Below are positions 34,462 to 42,958 of a stretch of DNA of 64,000 nt, in pieces. The stretch comes from Epilithonimonas hispanica (lineage in GTDB: Bacteria > Bacteroidota > Bacteroidia > Flavobacteriales > Weeksellaceae), in assembly GCF_003385395.1 (NCBI RefSeq), contig NZ_QNUG01000003.1, forward strand, positions 1-64,000. Direction: 5' to 3'. The translations under genes were made by a program, and so were the position numbers. The first letter of the stretch is position 1, and each line of letters begins with the position of its first letter. The notes under the pieces were generated by a model, which was not told the origin of the DNA, made no database searches, and saw only the letters and a program-made list of their open reading frames with translations.

Positions 34462-35511
34462 ATGAAAACATCTGATTTTAATTTTGACCTTCCTGCGGAA
34501 TTATTAGCTGAACACCCTTCAGAAAACCGTGACGAAGCAAGATTGATGGTTCTTAACAGAAAAACTGAAACTATCGAACACCGTCTTTTCAAAGATGTCA
34601 TCGAATATTTTGATGAAAAAGACCTTTTCATCTTCAACAATACAAAAGTTTTCCCTGCAAGATTGTTCGGAAACAAAGAAAAAACAGGCGCAAAAATCGA
34701 AGTTTTCTTATTGAGAGAACTAGATGCAGAAACTCGTGTTTGGGACGTTTTGGTTGATCCTGCAAGAAAAATCAGAATCGGTAACAAATTATTCTTCACA
34801 GAGGACGAATCTCTAGTTGCAGAAGTTATCGACAACACAACTTCAAGAGGAAGAACATTGAGATTCTTATTCGACGGTTCTTACGAAGAATTTAGAGCAA
34901 AATTGACTGAACTTGGTGAAACTCCGCTTCCAAAATACATCAAAAGAGATGTTGAGCCAGAAGATGCTGAAAGATATCAAACTATCTATGCAAAAGTAGA
35001 AGGTGCTGTTGCGGCTCCAACTGCTGGTCTGCACTTCTCAAAACATTTGATGAAGAGATTGGAAATCAAAGGAATTGATTTCGCTGAAATTACGCTTCAC
35101 GTTGGTTTGGGAACTTTCAACCCAATCGAAGTTGAAGACCTTTCTAAGCACAAAATGGAATCTGAAGAGGCGATTATTGATGAGAAAAACGCAGAAATCA
35201 TCAACAGAGCTGTTCAAGAAGGCCGTAGAGTTGTTGCCGTGGGTACAACTACAATGAGAGCGCTTGAAACATCTGTTTCTTCTAATAAAAAAATATCTGC
35301 TTACAGAGGATGGACGAACAAATTCATCTATCCGCCTCACGATTTTGGTGTTGCTAATGCAATGATTACCAACTTCCACACGCCTAAATCTACTCTAATT
35401 ATGATGATTGCAGCTTTTGCAAACAAAGATTTCATAATGAGAGCTTACGAGGAAGCTGTAAAAGAAAAATACAAATTCTACTCTTACGGAGACGCAATGT
35501 TGATTCTTTAA
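34462..35511 (+). CDS. queA: SAM:tRNA ribosyltransferase-isomerase
   Basis: Transfers and isomerises the ribosyl part of SAM to preQ1-tRNA, giving epoxyqueuosine. 349 residues from [19 protein letters not shown], the typical start; 14 extra codons upstream lie over the promoter and are excluded. Motifs: [64 protein letters not shown] and [16 protein letters not shown]. Downstream terminator at 35533. Confidence 0.96.
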   Translation: MKTSDFNFDLPAELLAEHPSENRDEARLMVLNRKTETIEHRLFKDVIEYFDEKDLFIFNNTKVFPARLFGNKEKTGAKIEVFLLRELDAETRVWDVLVDPARKIRIGNKLFFTEDESLVAEVIDNTTSRGRTLRFLFDGSYEEFRAKLTELGETPLPKYIKRDVEPEDAERYQTIYAKVEGAVAAPTAGLHFSKHLMKRLEIKGIDFAEITLHVGLGTFNPIEVEDLSKHKMESEEAIIDEKNAEIINRAVQEGRRVVAVGTTTMRALETSVSSNKKISAYRGWTNKFIYPPHDFGVANAMITNFHTPKSTLIMMIAAFANKDFIMRAYEEAVKEKYKFYSYGDAMLIL

Positions 35512-35532
35512 GATTTGAATTTTTCAAAGATA

Positions 35533-35566
35533 GAATGCACAACTTTTATGGTTGTGCATTTTTTTA
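35533..35566 (+). terminator. queA terminator
   Basis: ATGCACAAC / GTTGTGCAT stem plus T7. Confidence 0.85.
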
Positions 35567-35594
35567 TGTCTTGTAATTTCATTAATTTCATCGT

Positions 35595-36455
35595 ATGAAA
35601 GCACTTTCTTTTTTAGCATTATTATCTATTACGTTTTCCTGTTCACAAACTCAGGACAATTTCTCCACTATTTCATCCCTACCAAAAAAAATAAAAGAAG
35701 CTTCAGCTTGTGAAATTTCGAAAGCTTCACCATTGATTTGGACAATTGAGGATAATCATAATCATAATGTTCTTTTCGGATTCAATGAAAAAGGAGAATT
35801 AATAAAGCAAATCACCATTTCTAATGTTGAAAATAACGATTGGGAAGATTTGACTTCTGATGATGAAGGCAATATTTATATCGGAGATTTTGGAAATAAT
35901 GATAACGAAAGGCAGAATCTTGCTATTTATAAAATCAAGGCTTCGGATTTAAATAAGGATGAAGCACAAGCAGAATCGATTGTTCAATTCTATTATCCTG
36001 AACAAACCGAATTTCCTCCAAAGAAAAAAGACCGAATTTTTGACGTAGAATCGTTCTTTATTCATAACAATAAGTTTTATCTTTTTACAAAAAACAGAAG
36101 TTCAAAATTCGATGGAACAACCGTTTTATATGAAGTTGAGAATAATTCGTCTCAAAAATTACCTGCTAAAAAAATCGGGAGTTTTGTGACATGCGAGCAA
36201 TTCAACCATTGCGCTGTGACAAGTGCAGACATCAGTCCTAAAAAAGATAAAGTTGCCATCTTAAGCTCCGATAAAGTTTGGATTTTCACCAATTGGAAAG
36301 ACAACAATTTCTTATCTGGAAAGGTTGAAAAAATTGAATTGAATCATCATACTCAGAAAGAAGGCTTATGTTTCAAAGATGAAAATACCATTTTAATGAC
36401 TGACGAAGGTGGAAAAAAACAAACGGGAAATCTTTATCAATTGAAGTTGAAATAA
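35595..36455 (+). CDS. Beta-propeller-like lipoprotein (paralogue of 47160)
   Basis: A 286-residue protein with a lipobox (LLSITFSC, Cys16). The body has repeated short strands and Asp/Gly turns, e.g. VENNDWEDLTSDDEGNIYIG followed by DFGNNDNERQNLAIYKI, and FYYPEQTEFPPKKKDRIFDVE. The paralogue at 47160 shares the IDWEAFTND...YVGEFGNN, FYPEQTDFTPKN and FDAE segments but has an ordinary signal peptide instead of a lipobox. The pattern suggests a beta-propeller. No function is known; a surface or periplasmic location is inferred. Confidence 0.72.
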   Translation: MKALSFLALLSITFSCSQTQDNFSTISSLPKKIKEASACEISKASPLIWTIEDNHNHNVLFGFNEKGELIKQITISNVENNDWEDLTSDDEGNIYIGDFGNNDNERQNLAIYKIKASDLNKDEAQAESIVQFYYPEQTEFPPKKKDRIFDVESFFIHNNKFYLFTKNRSSKFDGTTVLYEVENNSSQKLPAKKIGSFVTCEQFNHCAVTSADISPKKDKVAILSSDKVWIFTNWKDNNFLSGKVEKIELNHHTQKEGLCFKDENTILMTDEGGKKQTGNLYQLKLK

Positions 36456-36472
36456 TGTAGCCATTTATAAAG

Positions 36473-36508
36473 AAACGCCTTCAGAGTTTGAAACCCTGAA
36501 GGCGTTTT
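36473..36508. terminator. Bidirectional terminator
   Basis: AACGCCTTCAG / CTGAAGGCGTT stem between convergent genes. Confidence 0.85.
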
Positions 36509-36542
36509 TGTCTTTAAATAAATTGTTATTATAACCCAATTA

Positions 36543-39500
36543 TTAAAAAGTTCCGCCAATTCCAATCACCAATCTTCCGCCGTCAGAAGAATTGAAATAA
36601 GAAGCGTTCAAAGAAATTGCATCAACTGCATTCAACCAAAATCCGCCACCGTAAGAATTGTGCCATTTGTTGGAACTTTCATTCGGATTCCAAACTCTTC
36701 CTAAATCAAATCCACCAAAAAATCCATAACTCAAAGGTAAAATCGAGTTTTTAATTTTCCCTACTTCATATTTCAAATCCGTGGTTTCAAAGAAAGAATT
36801 TTTTCCATAAAAACGATTAAATCGGAAACCTCTCAAATCATTATTTCCGCCTAAAGTCGCCATCTGATAAAACTCATAACCGTCTCCCAAAAGCCATTTT
36901 GCTTTTGCATAAGTAGACCAAATCAATCTTTTATCAGTCGTTAAATAATGTAAAAAACCAAGCCCTGTTTCGAGTGAAGTATAGTTCCTGTCGGTATTTT
37001 CAAGATTCATATTGTAAACCGCTCGTACATCGAATTTCATTCCCAATTTCGGATTAGCTTTGTTGTCATAATTCTCATAATTAAAGGAAACATCCGCTCC
37101 ACTAAATTGTTTCGAATTGAAGACATCTTCGTTCACAACATTTGGCAACGAAATATATCGGTCTGAAGTTCTATCAATTTTCAAAACTTCATATTTCAGT
37201 TTTGCTGAGAAAGTTGACGCATTTTTGTTCCAATTAATAGACGGAGAAAACGCAAATTCTTTTGCTCTTACATTCGTAAATCGATTTCCAAATTCTTCAT
37301 TCAAATTAACAGTTTCGTTCCCTATTCCGTAGAAATTTCTGATGTAATGCGAACTCGTAACTCTCGCATCTAAACCATAAAACCATCCGCCTGTCAACTG
37401 CGGAAAAATGCCTTGGTAAGCCAACTCGTAACCTTTGGTTCCTGTAAAATAATTGGCTTTTAACTGATGTTTTTGAGAAAAAGGATTTTGCACAAAATTG
37501 TTCACAATATAAGTTCCGACAACTCCAAAAGAAAGCGCATCATCAGGATTGAAACCCAAATTTGGCATTACCAAAGTGCTGTTATATTTCGGTTTTTTGT
37601 AATTATATTGATTGATATCGTAATCGTCGGTTAAAGTTACATTAGCTTTTCCTTTATTTTCAAAGTTATTTTTTTTGCTTTTGTAATCATAGATTTTCAA
37701 GTTTTTAGCGTTAGAAACGGTGTATTTATCTTCGTCCAAACCACCTAACAATCTAACTTTTATACTTGAATTTGATTTTCCTTCCACAACAAACTCATCG
37801 TCATCAGAAAGCGCATAAATCCAAATTTCTTTGGTTTCTTTTCCTGAATAAATCTTGGAAGAATCCAACTCTTCGCCTGATTTTTTCAAACGATAGATTT
37901 TGATTTCGGTTTCGTTGTTTGGCAATCTTGTGACAATAATTTTATCCTTTTTATCCGTTCCTGTCAGCATCACTTTTCTTTCCAAGAATCTAAAATAATC
38001 CGAAGCATATTTTTTCAAATCACCTTTACGAATCAACAATTTCTGAATCAAATCTTCGGAAACTTTATCCTGAGTTTCTTTCGGCAAATTTTCAAATGCT
38101 TTTCTGATATCATTTTCAGTTAAATTATTTTGAATAAAATCGGCAACTTCCAACCAATCTTTTTCACTAGAATTTTTTGTAAAAGCTAGATCCAAAGGAT
38201 AAGGTTCGCGATTGAACCATTTAATATCTCTGATTTTATTATCAAATCCTTGCATATGTCTCAAATCAGGAATTCTCATTACCAAAGACAAAATCAATCC
38301 ATCATATTTTGAAAATGCTTGGTCTCTGTCTTTCGGAATCGGGCTGTAAATCACATCTCCGTTTTCTTTTTTAGCTTCGAATTTCCATTGGTCGTGATGT
38401 CTGTCCCAATCGCCAATCAACATATCGAACAAACGTGCTTTTATCCAAGCTTTTTCATCCATTTTATACTTTTCATCTTTGGCAAGATTCAGGATGACTT
38501 CATCAGTTCCGATAACTTTATTTGGATTTTCTTCAGTTTCCATTGGTCTGTCTTCGAGATAATACAATTCGTCACCAAAAGTCTCATTGAAATTTTTCAA
38601 AGTCTTCTGTTTCGGAATGTAAAAAAGTTCAGGTGTTGTATGACGAATTCCCAATTTATCGGACATTTCACCAATTGCCAAAGGTGTGTAAGGATGAGAA
38701 GTTGTATAAAAATCAAGCAAAAATTTGTCCGCATAACTTCCGTCAAAATCATCTACAACATATTGGTTTTTGAACGCAACAGCCTGCAAAAATCTAACAC
38801 CACTTTTTTTGAGTGCTCGAATCACATATTCGTTTCCTGATTTGGTTTCCAGACGAAGCGATTTGGTTTGATGTCCACCTCCTGCTCTATCTGTTTTCAC
38901 ACCTCCGAAAAGCGTGTCCAGAGCTAGGTTCTTAACATCGATTTTCTTAGAATAATAATCTCTGTAATGTTTTCCCCAAAGAAATTCGTACAGTTTACTT
39001 TTCTTGGTCATCGATGAATCATAGATTGAAGCCTTTGTATATTCCGAGAAGTTTTTCGGGTAATCTTTGGAAGTTTTTTCTTCGGTTCCAAGAACCGTTT
39101 TTCTGAACAACAATTCCGATTTTTCCGGATTAAGGTTGTAGAAACTCACTTCTGCATTTCCAGAATTTGAGATTTTCAGTTCCGCATATCCATTTTTTCC
39201 GAATGAAAAATCATTAGCTCCAACAGCTTTTGCAGATTCTGTTTTGGAACCAGCACCGCTCACGATTTGTCTGATGTCGCCTTGCTCAATATATTGCAAA
39301 TTATGGTCGTGACCGGAAACTACAACTACATTTTTCCGTCCGCTGATCAAAGTTTTCAGTCGGTCTGCCAGATTTTTATAATTCTGATTGCTGATATCCT
39401 GATGCGTGATTCCGCCGGTTGCTCTCGTCAAATTGATGATGGAACCTAAAATTGGAAGAGGAATTTTATTTTCCAAAGGAAAAACCTGCTTTTTCCAAGA

Positions 39501-40220
39501 GTAATATCCGCCGTGAGAACCGTTTGTAACCAAAGGATGATGCGTTGCAACGACAATTGTTTTGTTTTGATTTTTATTCAATTGGTCTTCGAATTCTGTG
39601 TAGAAATCTTCTCGGGTTTTGATGTCGCATTTTTCGTTGATATTCGGATTCTTATTCCAATCTGCTAAAACCCATTCTGTATCGACTAAAATCAAAGTCA
39701 GCTTTTTGTTGATTTTTCTGGTTTCGATGGGACAGCCATTTCTTGGCGCAAATGTATTTTTGTCCCCAAATTTTTCTGTTACATAATCTTCTTCACGTTT
39801 CAGACCTTTGATGCCGTTGTTATACCAATCGTGATTGCCAGGAATGAAAATCTTTTTTCCTTTGAATTGATTGGATAATGAGATTTGGTTATCGATTTTT
39901 TTCTCTGCTAAACCTCTTTCTTTATCTTCTTTTTTTGGCATTCCTGCTGGATAGATATTATCGCCAAGAAAAATTAGTGTGCTTTTTTCAGAAGCTTTGG
40001 ACAATGAATCTTTTAGAATATTTATATTTTGGAAAGCTTTGTCTTGGTCAAGGTTTCCAGCATCACCAACCAAATAAAATGTATGAATGATGCTGTCTTT
40101 TATGGTTGAATTCTTTTCAAAATTTCTGGCATTCTTTCCGTAATCGGCTTGTTGAACTGCACAGGAAATTGTAGCTAATGAAATTATTATTGATAAAGAA
40201 AGTTGGTATATATATTTCAT
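36543..40220 (-). CDS. Surface lipoprotein: metallophosphoesterase + kinase-like region + BamA-like barrel
   Basis: A 1225-residue fusion. A lipobox (SLATISC, Cys20) leads into a calcineurin-type metallophosphoesterase, residues about 45-380: GDAGN 52-56, GDN 86-88, GNHD 128-131, THHPL 226-230 and GHDHN 303-307, so all metal-binding motifs are present. The middle (about 430-760) has EYVIRALKKSG (Lys471/472), IGDWDRHHDQW (603-612) and PIPKDRDQAF (627-636), resembling the ATP-binding Lys, catalytic D-x-x-x-H-x-x-x loop and metal-binding Asp of HipA/CotH/Fam20-type atypical kinases; this is my inference. From about 880 comes an outer-membrane barrel of the BamA/surface-antigen type (LGGNNDLRGFRFNRFYG, terminal VIGIGGTF). 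The phosphoesterase must sit on one face of the outer membrane. Function unknown. Confidence 0.8.
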   Translation of the reverse strand: MKYIYQLSLSIIISLATISCAVQQADYGKNARNFEKNSTIKDSIIHTFYLVGDAGNLDQDKAFQNINILKDSLSKASEKSTLIFLGDNIYPAGMPKKEDKERGLAEKKIDNQISLSNQFKGKKIFIPGNHDWYNNGIKGLKREEDYVTEKFGDKNTFAPRNGCPIETRKINKKLTLILVDTEWVLADWNKNPNINEKCDIKTREDFYTEFEDQLNKNQNKTIVVATHHPLVTNGSHGGYYSWKKQVFPLENKIPLPILGSIINLTRATGGITHQDISNQNYKNLADRLKTLISGRKNVVVVSGHDHNLQYIEQGDIRQIVSGAGSKTESAKAVGANDFSFGKNGYAELKISNSGNAEVSFYNLNPEKSELLFRKTVLGTEEKTSKDYPKNFSEYTKASIYDSSMTKKSKLYEFLWGKHYRDYYSKKIDVKNLALDTLFGGVKTDRAGGGHQTKSLRLETKSGNEYVIRALKKSGVRFLQAVAFKNQYVVDDFDGSYADKFLLDFYTTSHPYTPLAIGEMSDKLGIRHTTPELFYIPKQKTLKNFNETFGDELYYLEDRPMETEENPNKVIGTDEVILNLAKDEKYKMDEKAWIKARLFDMLIGDWDRHHDQWKFEAKKENGDVIYSPIPKDRDQAFSKYDGLILSLVMRIPDLRHMQGFDNKIRDIKWFNREPYPLDLAFTKNSSEKDWLEVADFIQNNLTENDIRKAFENLPKETQDKVSEDLIQKLLIRKGDLKKYASDYFRFLERKVMLTGTDKKDKIIVTRLPNNETEIKIYRLKKSGEELDSSKIYSGKETKEIWIYALSDDDEFVVEGKSNSSIKVRLLGGLDEDKYTVSNAKNLKIYDYKSKKNNFENKGKANVTLTDDYDINQYNYKKPKYNSTLVMPNLGFNPDDALSFGVVGTYIVNNFVQNPFSQKHQLKANYFTGTKGYELAYQGIFPQLTGGWFYGLDARVTSSHYIRNFYGIGNETVNLNEEFGNRFTNVRAKEFAFSPSINWNKNASTFSAKLKYEVLKIDRTSDRYISLPNVVNEDVFNSKQFSGADVSFNYENYDNKANPKLGMKFDVRAVYNMNLENTDRNYTSLETGLGFLHYLTTDKRLIWSTYAKAKWLLGDGYEFYQMATLGGNNDLRGFRFNRFYGKNSFFETTDLKYEVGKIKNSILPLSYGFFGGFDLGRVWNPNESSNKWHNSYGGGFWLNAVDAISLNASYFNSSDGGRLVIGIGGTF

Positions 40221-40352
40221 AATTGCTCTGGTTGATAAAATATTTCTAAAAAAATTCAGTTTGTTATTCTGTTAAGAAATTTCAGTGCTGTTTAGATTTC
40301 TATAAAATGACAAAACTTCTTTTTTATAATCAATGTTATTATAAAACTGAAT

Positions 40353-40437
40353 CTGCAGCCCGACTTGAGTGGAGCTCTTTTTCTTTTTCTCAAAAAAGAA
40401 AAAAGCGGGAACGGAAGGCGGATTAAGCTGCCATAAT
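40353..40437 (+). repeat. Dispersed structured intergenic element, copy D
   Basis: GCAGCCCGACTTGAGTGG, AGCTCTTTTTCTTTTTC, loop, AAAAAAGAAAAAAGC, GGGAACGGAAGGC, GGATTAAGCTGCC. Near-twin of copy C. It fills much of the 325-bp divergent gap before the HD-PycTM gene. Confidence 0.75.
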
Positions 40438-40522
40438 TATTATTTTATAATTAAAAGTTTAAAATTACTGAAACTCTAACAATATTTAACAAAATTAAAA
40501 TTTAAAAGCCATTATACTTTCT

Positions 40523-40530
40523 TAAATTTG
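40523..40530 (+). promoter_or_regulatory. -7 box that fixes the HD-PycTM start
   Basis: TAAATTTG, 15 bp before ATG 40546; its last bases coincide with the TTG that would otherwise be read as the start at 40528, which is therefore rejected. Confidence 0.6.
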
Positions 40531-40545
40531 TTTCAAATTGCTTTT

Positions 40546-41748
40546 ATGGATATTTTAAAAATTTCGGAAGATTACGTTAAAAATTTATTCAAAGATAGAT
40601 TATCTTCTGATTACACTTACCATAATCTGGAACATACGATTCAGGTTGTTGATAAAATAAAGATCCTTGCAAAAGCAGAAAACGTTGGTCCCGAAGACAC
40701 AGAAAATCTTCTTCTGGCAGGTTGGTTTCACGATTTGGGATACATCAGCGACTGCGAAAATCACGAGGAAGAAAGCAGGAAAGCGATTCAGGATTTTTTG
40801 AGACAAAATCAATTCAGCGAAGAGCGAATCCAGAAAATTGGCGAGTTGATTTTGGCTACAGACAAATTTTACAAACCAAAAAATCATCTGGAAGAAGTCA
40901 TAAAAGATGCGGATTTGTACCACTTGGCTTCGGATGATTATTTCAGGATTTGTGAGAATCTGAGACAGGAAATCAAAGAAGTTCATCATCAAAAATTCAG
41001 TAAACTGAAATGGGCAGAACTGAATATTAGTTTTTTTGCCAAGCATCAATTCTATACTAAATTTGCGAAAGAGAACTGGCAACCTGAAAAGGAAAAAAAT
41101 GTTGAAAAAATACTGTCGTCCATCAGAAATATGAAGGAAGAGAAAAAAGAGAAAAGCAGTCTGGAAAAAGATAAAGCACTTCTGAATAAGAAAAAGCTTG
41201 AGAAACTGGAAAGTCCTGAACGTGGTATAGAAACGATGTTCCGAGTGACACTGAACAACCATACTAAACTGAGCCAGATTGCTGATAGCAAAGCGAATAT
41301 CTTACTTTCCGTCAACGCCATTATTATTTCTATCGCTTTGTCAACACTGATTCCAAAACTAGATTCGCCGAGAAATGCGCATCTTGTAATTCCGTCATTT
41401 GTGATGATTATGTTTAGTGTGGCGTGTATTATTCTCGCAATAATGTCCACAAGACCAAAAGTCTCCAGCGGAACCTTTACCAGAAAGGAAATTGAAGAGA
41501 AAAAAGTGAATCTCCTTTTCTTCGGAAATTTCCACAAAATGCCAATGGAAGAATATATCTGGGCAATGAAAGAAATGATGAAAGACCGACAATATCTCTA
41601 CGATACGATGATAAAAGACCTCTATTATCTTGGTGTGGTTCTGAACAGAAAATATACTTTATTAAGGCTAACTTACACAGTTTTCACAATCGGAATTATT
41701 GCTTCTGTGGTGGCTTTTGTGGTGGCTTTTCGGAATGCGACGGTTTAG
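40546..41748 (+). CDS. HD-domain phosphohydrolase fused to PycTM (Pycsar effector-like) domain
   Basis: A 400-residue protein in two parts. Residues 1-200 form an HD phosphohydrolase: YHNLEHT (His26, His30), AGWFHDLGYI (His62-Asp63), and a later KDADLYHLA Asp. Then a Lys/Glu-rich linker (about 185-225), followed by residues 230-400 matching the Pycsar effector domain PycTM/DUF5706: TLNNHTKLSQIADSKANILL into two membrane helices (LSVNAIIISIALSTLIP; FVMIMFSVACIILAIM), the STRPKVSSGTF motif, a soluble segment with KMPMEEYIWAMKEMM, and a last hydrophobic helix. PycTM proteins in phage defence are triggered by cyclic CMP/UMP to disrupt the membrane. No uridylate/cytidylate cyclase gene is adjacent, so a defence role here is open. 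Confidence 0.85.
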   Translation: MDILKISEDYVKNLFKDRLSSDYTYHNLEHTIQVVDKIKILAKAENVGPEDTENLLLAGWFHDLGYISDCENHEEESRKAIQDFLRQNQFSEERIQKIGELILATDKFYKPKNHLEEVIKDADLYHLASDDYFRICENLRQEIKEVHHQKFSKLKWAELNISFFAKHQFYTKFAKENWQPEKEKNVEKILSSIRNMKEEKKEKSSLEKDKALLNKKKLEKLESPERGIETMFRVTLNNHTKLSQIADSKANILLSVNAIIISIALSTLIPKLDSPRNAHLVIPSFVMIMFSVACIILAIMSTRPKVSSGTFTRKEIEEKKVNLLFFGNFHKMPMEEYIWAMKEMMKDRQYLYDTMIKDLYYLGVVLNRKYTLLRLTYTVFTIGIIASVVAFVVAFRNATV

Positions 41749-41769
41749 TTATTATCTATATCTATATAA

Positions 41770-42170
41770 GTGGTTAGAAAATTTTGTTTAGTATTAATAG
41801 CGATTTTAAATTTATCCTGTTCTGATAAAATCGGCTCAGATGAAAGATTTATATTGAATCAAAATCGTGAATATTCAAATTCTGAATTAAAAAAAACAAT
41901 ATTGAATAATGAAACATTTTCAGAACAAGGATTAAATTATCCTCCAAAACCTATTAATGACGCTAAGAATGCCGTTGACATTGCAGAAGATATTCTTTTT
42001 AATACTTATGGTGAAAAAAATATCAAAAGACAACGACCATATAATTTAGTATTCCAAGATAGTTATTGGATTATAAATGGAACAAAAAAAAAGCAGAAAT
42101 CGGTGGCGTTTTTCTAATTATTTTGAATTCAAAAAATGGTAAAATAATAAAAATAACACACGGAGAATAA
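41770..42170 (+). pseudogene. NTF2-fold immunity-like lipoprotein, frameshifted in an A9 run
   Basis: GTG start; lipobox in MVRKFCLVLIAILNLSC (Cys17). The body YPPKPINDAKNAVDIAEDIL, YGEKNIKRQRPYNLVFQDSYWIINGT matches the NTF2-fold immunity proteins of polymorphic toxin systems. At the nine-A run 42084-42092 the frame goes wrong and stops at 42117; one extra A would continue into AEIGGVFLIILNSKNGKIIKITHGE (stop 42168-42170), the exact conserved C-terminus of the family. So this is either a frameshift pseudogene or a phase-variable or slippage-read gene. No cognate toxin is seen nearby. Confidence 0.75.
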
Positions 42171-42171
42171 T

Positions 42172-42207
42172 TTACAAAGCTTCCACAAAATCATACTCCA
42201 CTTCCTC
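42172..42207 (-). pseudogene. Remnant of the GAF gene 3' end
   Basis: On the minus strand it encodes EEVEYDFVEAL and a stop, versus EKVEYDFVEVL and stop at the end of the intact gene (42959-42994). It starts 1 bp beyond the immunity-like gene. The VapBC module lies exactly between this remnant and the real gene end. Confidence 0.8.
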
Positions 42208-42214
42208 TTAAATC

Positions 42215-42271
42215 TAACACGTATAATAAAAAACGCAAAAACACGTGTTATAATTATTTTCAGTATATTTG
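42215..42271 (+). promoter_or_regulatory. vapBC-like promoter with candidate operator
   Basis: -7 box TATATTTG at 42264-42271, 20 bp before the antitoxin ATG. Upstream, the perfect inverted repeat TAACACGT (42215-42222) / ACGTGTTA (42243-42250) flanks the expected -33 area and is a plausible antitoxin binding site. Confidence 0.55.
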
Positions 42272-42290
42272 TTTAGCCAATCTATTAATA

Positions 42291-42539
42291 ATGAACACAA
42301 AACTAACGCTTACCATAGAACAATCTGTTATTGAAAAAGCAAAAAAATATGCTCGCAAAAAAGAAAGAAGCCTTTCTGATTTGATTGAAAATTATTTAAA
42401 AGCTTTAACAAAAGTAGAGCCTTCGGAGCCGAAGGAAACTACACCAATCGTGGACTCTTTGAAAGGGTCTTTTAAAGCTCCAAAAGATTTTGATTACAAA
42501 AAAGAATTAGGAAATCGTTTGTCCGAAAAATATCTGTGA
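42291..42539 (+). CDS. DUF6364-like (ribbon-helix-helix) antitoxin
   Basis: An 82-residue antitoxin. The N-terminus MNTKLTLTIEQSVIEKAKKY, followed by ARKKERSLSDLIENYLKALT, is the ribbon-helix-helix dimer of DUF6364 antitoxins paired with PIN toxins in Bacteroidota; the C-terminal half (VDSLKGSFKAPKDFDYKKEL) is the toxin-binding arm. Its stop overlaps the toxin start (TGATG). Probably autorepresses via the TAACACGT inverted repeat upstream. Confidence 0.85.
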   Translation: MNTKLTLTIEQSVIEKAKKYARKKERSLSDLIENYLKALTKVEPSEPKETTPIVDSLKGSFKAPKDFDYKKELGNRLSEKYL

Positions 42540-42955
42540 TGCATCATATACTCATTGACACTGATGTTATTTTGGATTTTCTTTTTGATAGAAAACCATT
42601 TTCCGAAGATAGCGCCAAATTGCTTAGCCTTTGCGAAAAAGGAGAAATAAAAGGATTTGTAACAGCTATAATGCTTAGCAATATTTATTATCTGTTAAGA
42701 AAATCTGCTAAACACGAAAAAGTGATTGAAAGTTTAAAATCTTTAATATTGATAGTAGATATTTCAGTCACAAATAGACAAGCTGTCCAAAACGCTTTAG
42801 ATTCTGATTTCAAGGATTTTGAAGATGCTCTGCAGAATTTTTCAGCACAGATGGAAAAATACATCACAATCATCGTAACCAGAAATATCAAAGATTATAA
42901 AACCAGCAGTTTATCAATAATGACTCCAGAAACTTATTTGAAAACTTTAGCTTAG
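42539..42955 (+). CDS. VapC-like PIN-domain toxin
   Basis: A 138-residue PIN ribonuclease. The catalytic acidic residues are visible: Asp in HILIDTDVILDFLF, Glu in DSAKLLSLCEKGEIKGFVTA, and Asp pairs in ALDSDFKDFEDALQNFSAQ and VTRNIKDYKTSS. The translational start is taken as the ATG overlapping the antitoxin stop. Intact. It ends 3 bp before the stop of the convergent GAF gene, whose last codons are duplicated on the other side of the module. Confidence 0.9.
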   Translation: MHHILIDTDVILDFLFDRKPFSEDSAKLLSLCEKGEIKGFVTAIMLSNIYYLLRKSAKHEKVIESLKSLILIVDISVTNRQAVQNALDSDFKDFEDALQNFSAQMEKYITIIVTRNIKDYKTSSLSIMTPETYLKTLA

Positions 42956-42958
42956 AAT

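Noticed and set aside
40546-42955. A complete Pycsar or other defence island
   Set aside because: No cyclase gene is present. The neighbours are a broken immunity-like gene and a TA pair that appears to have been inserted separately.
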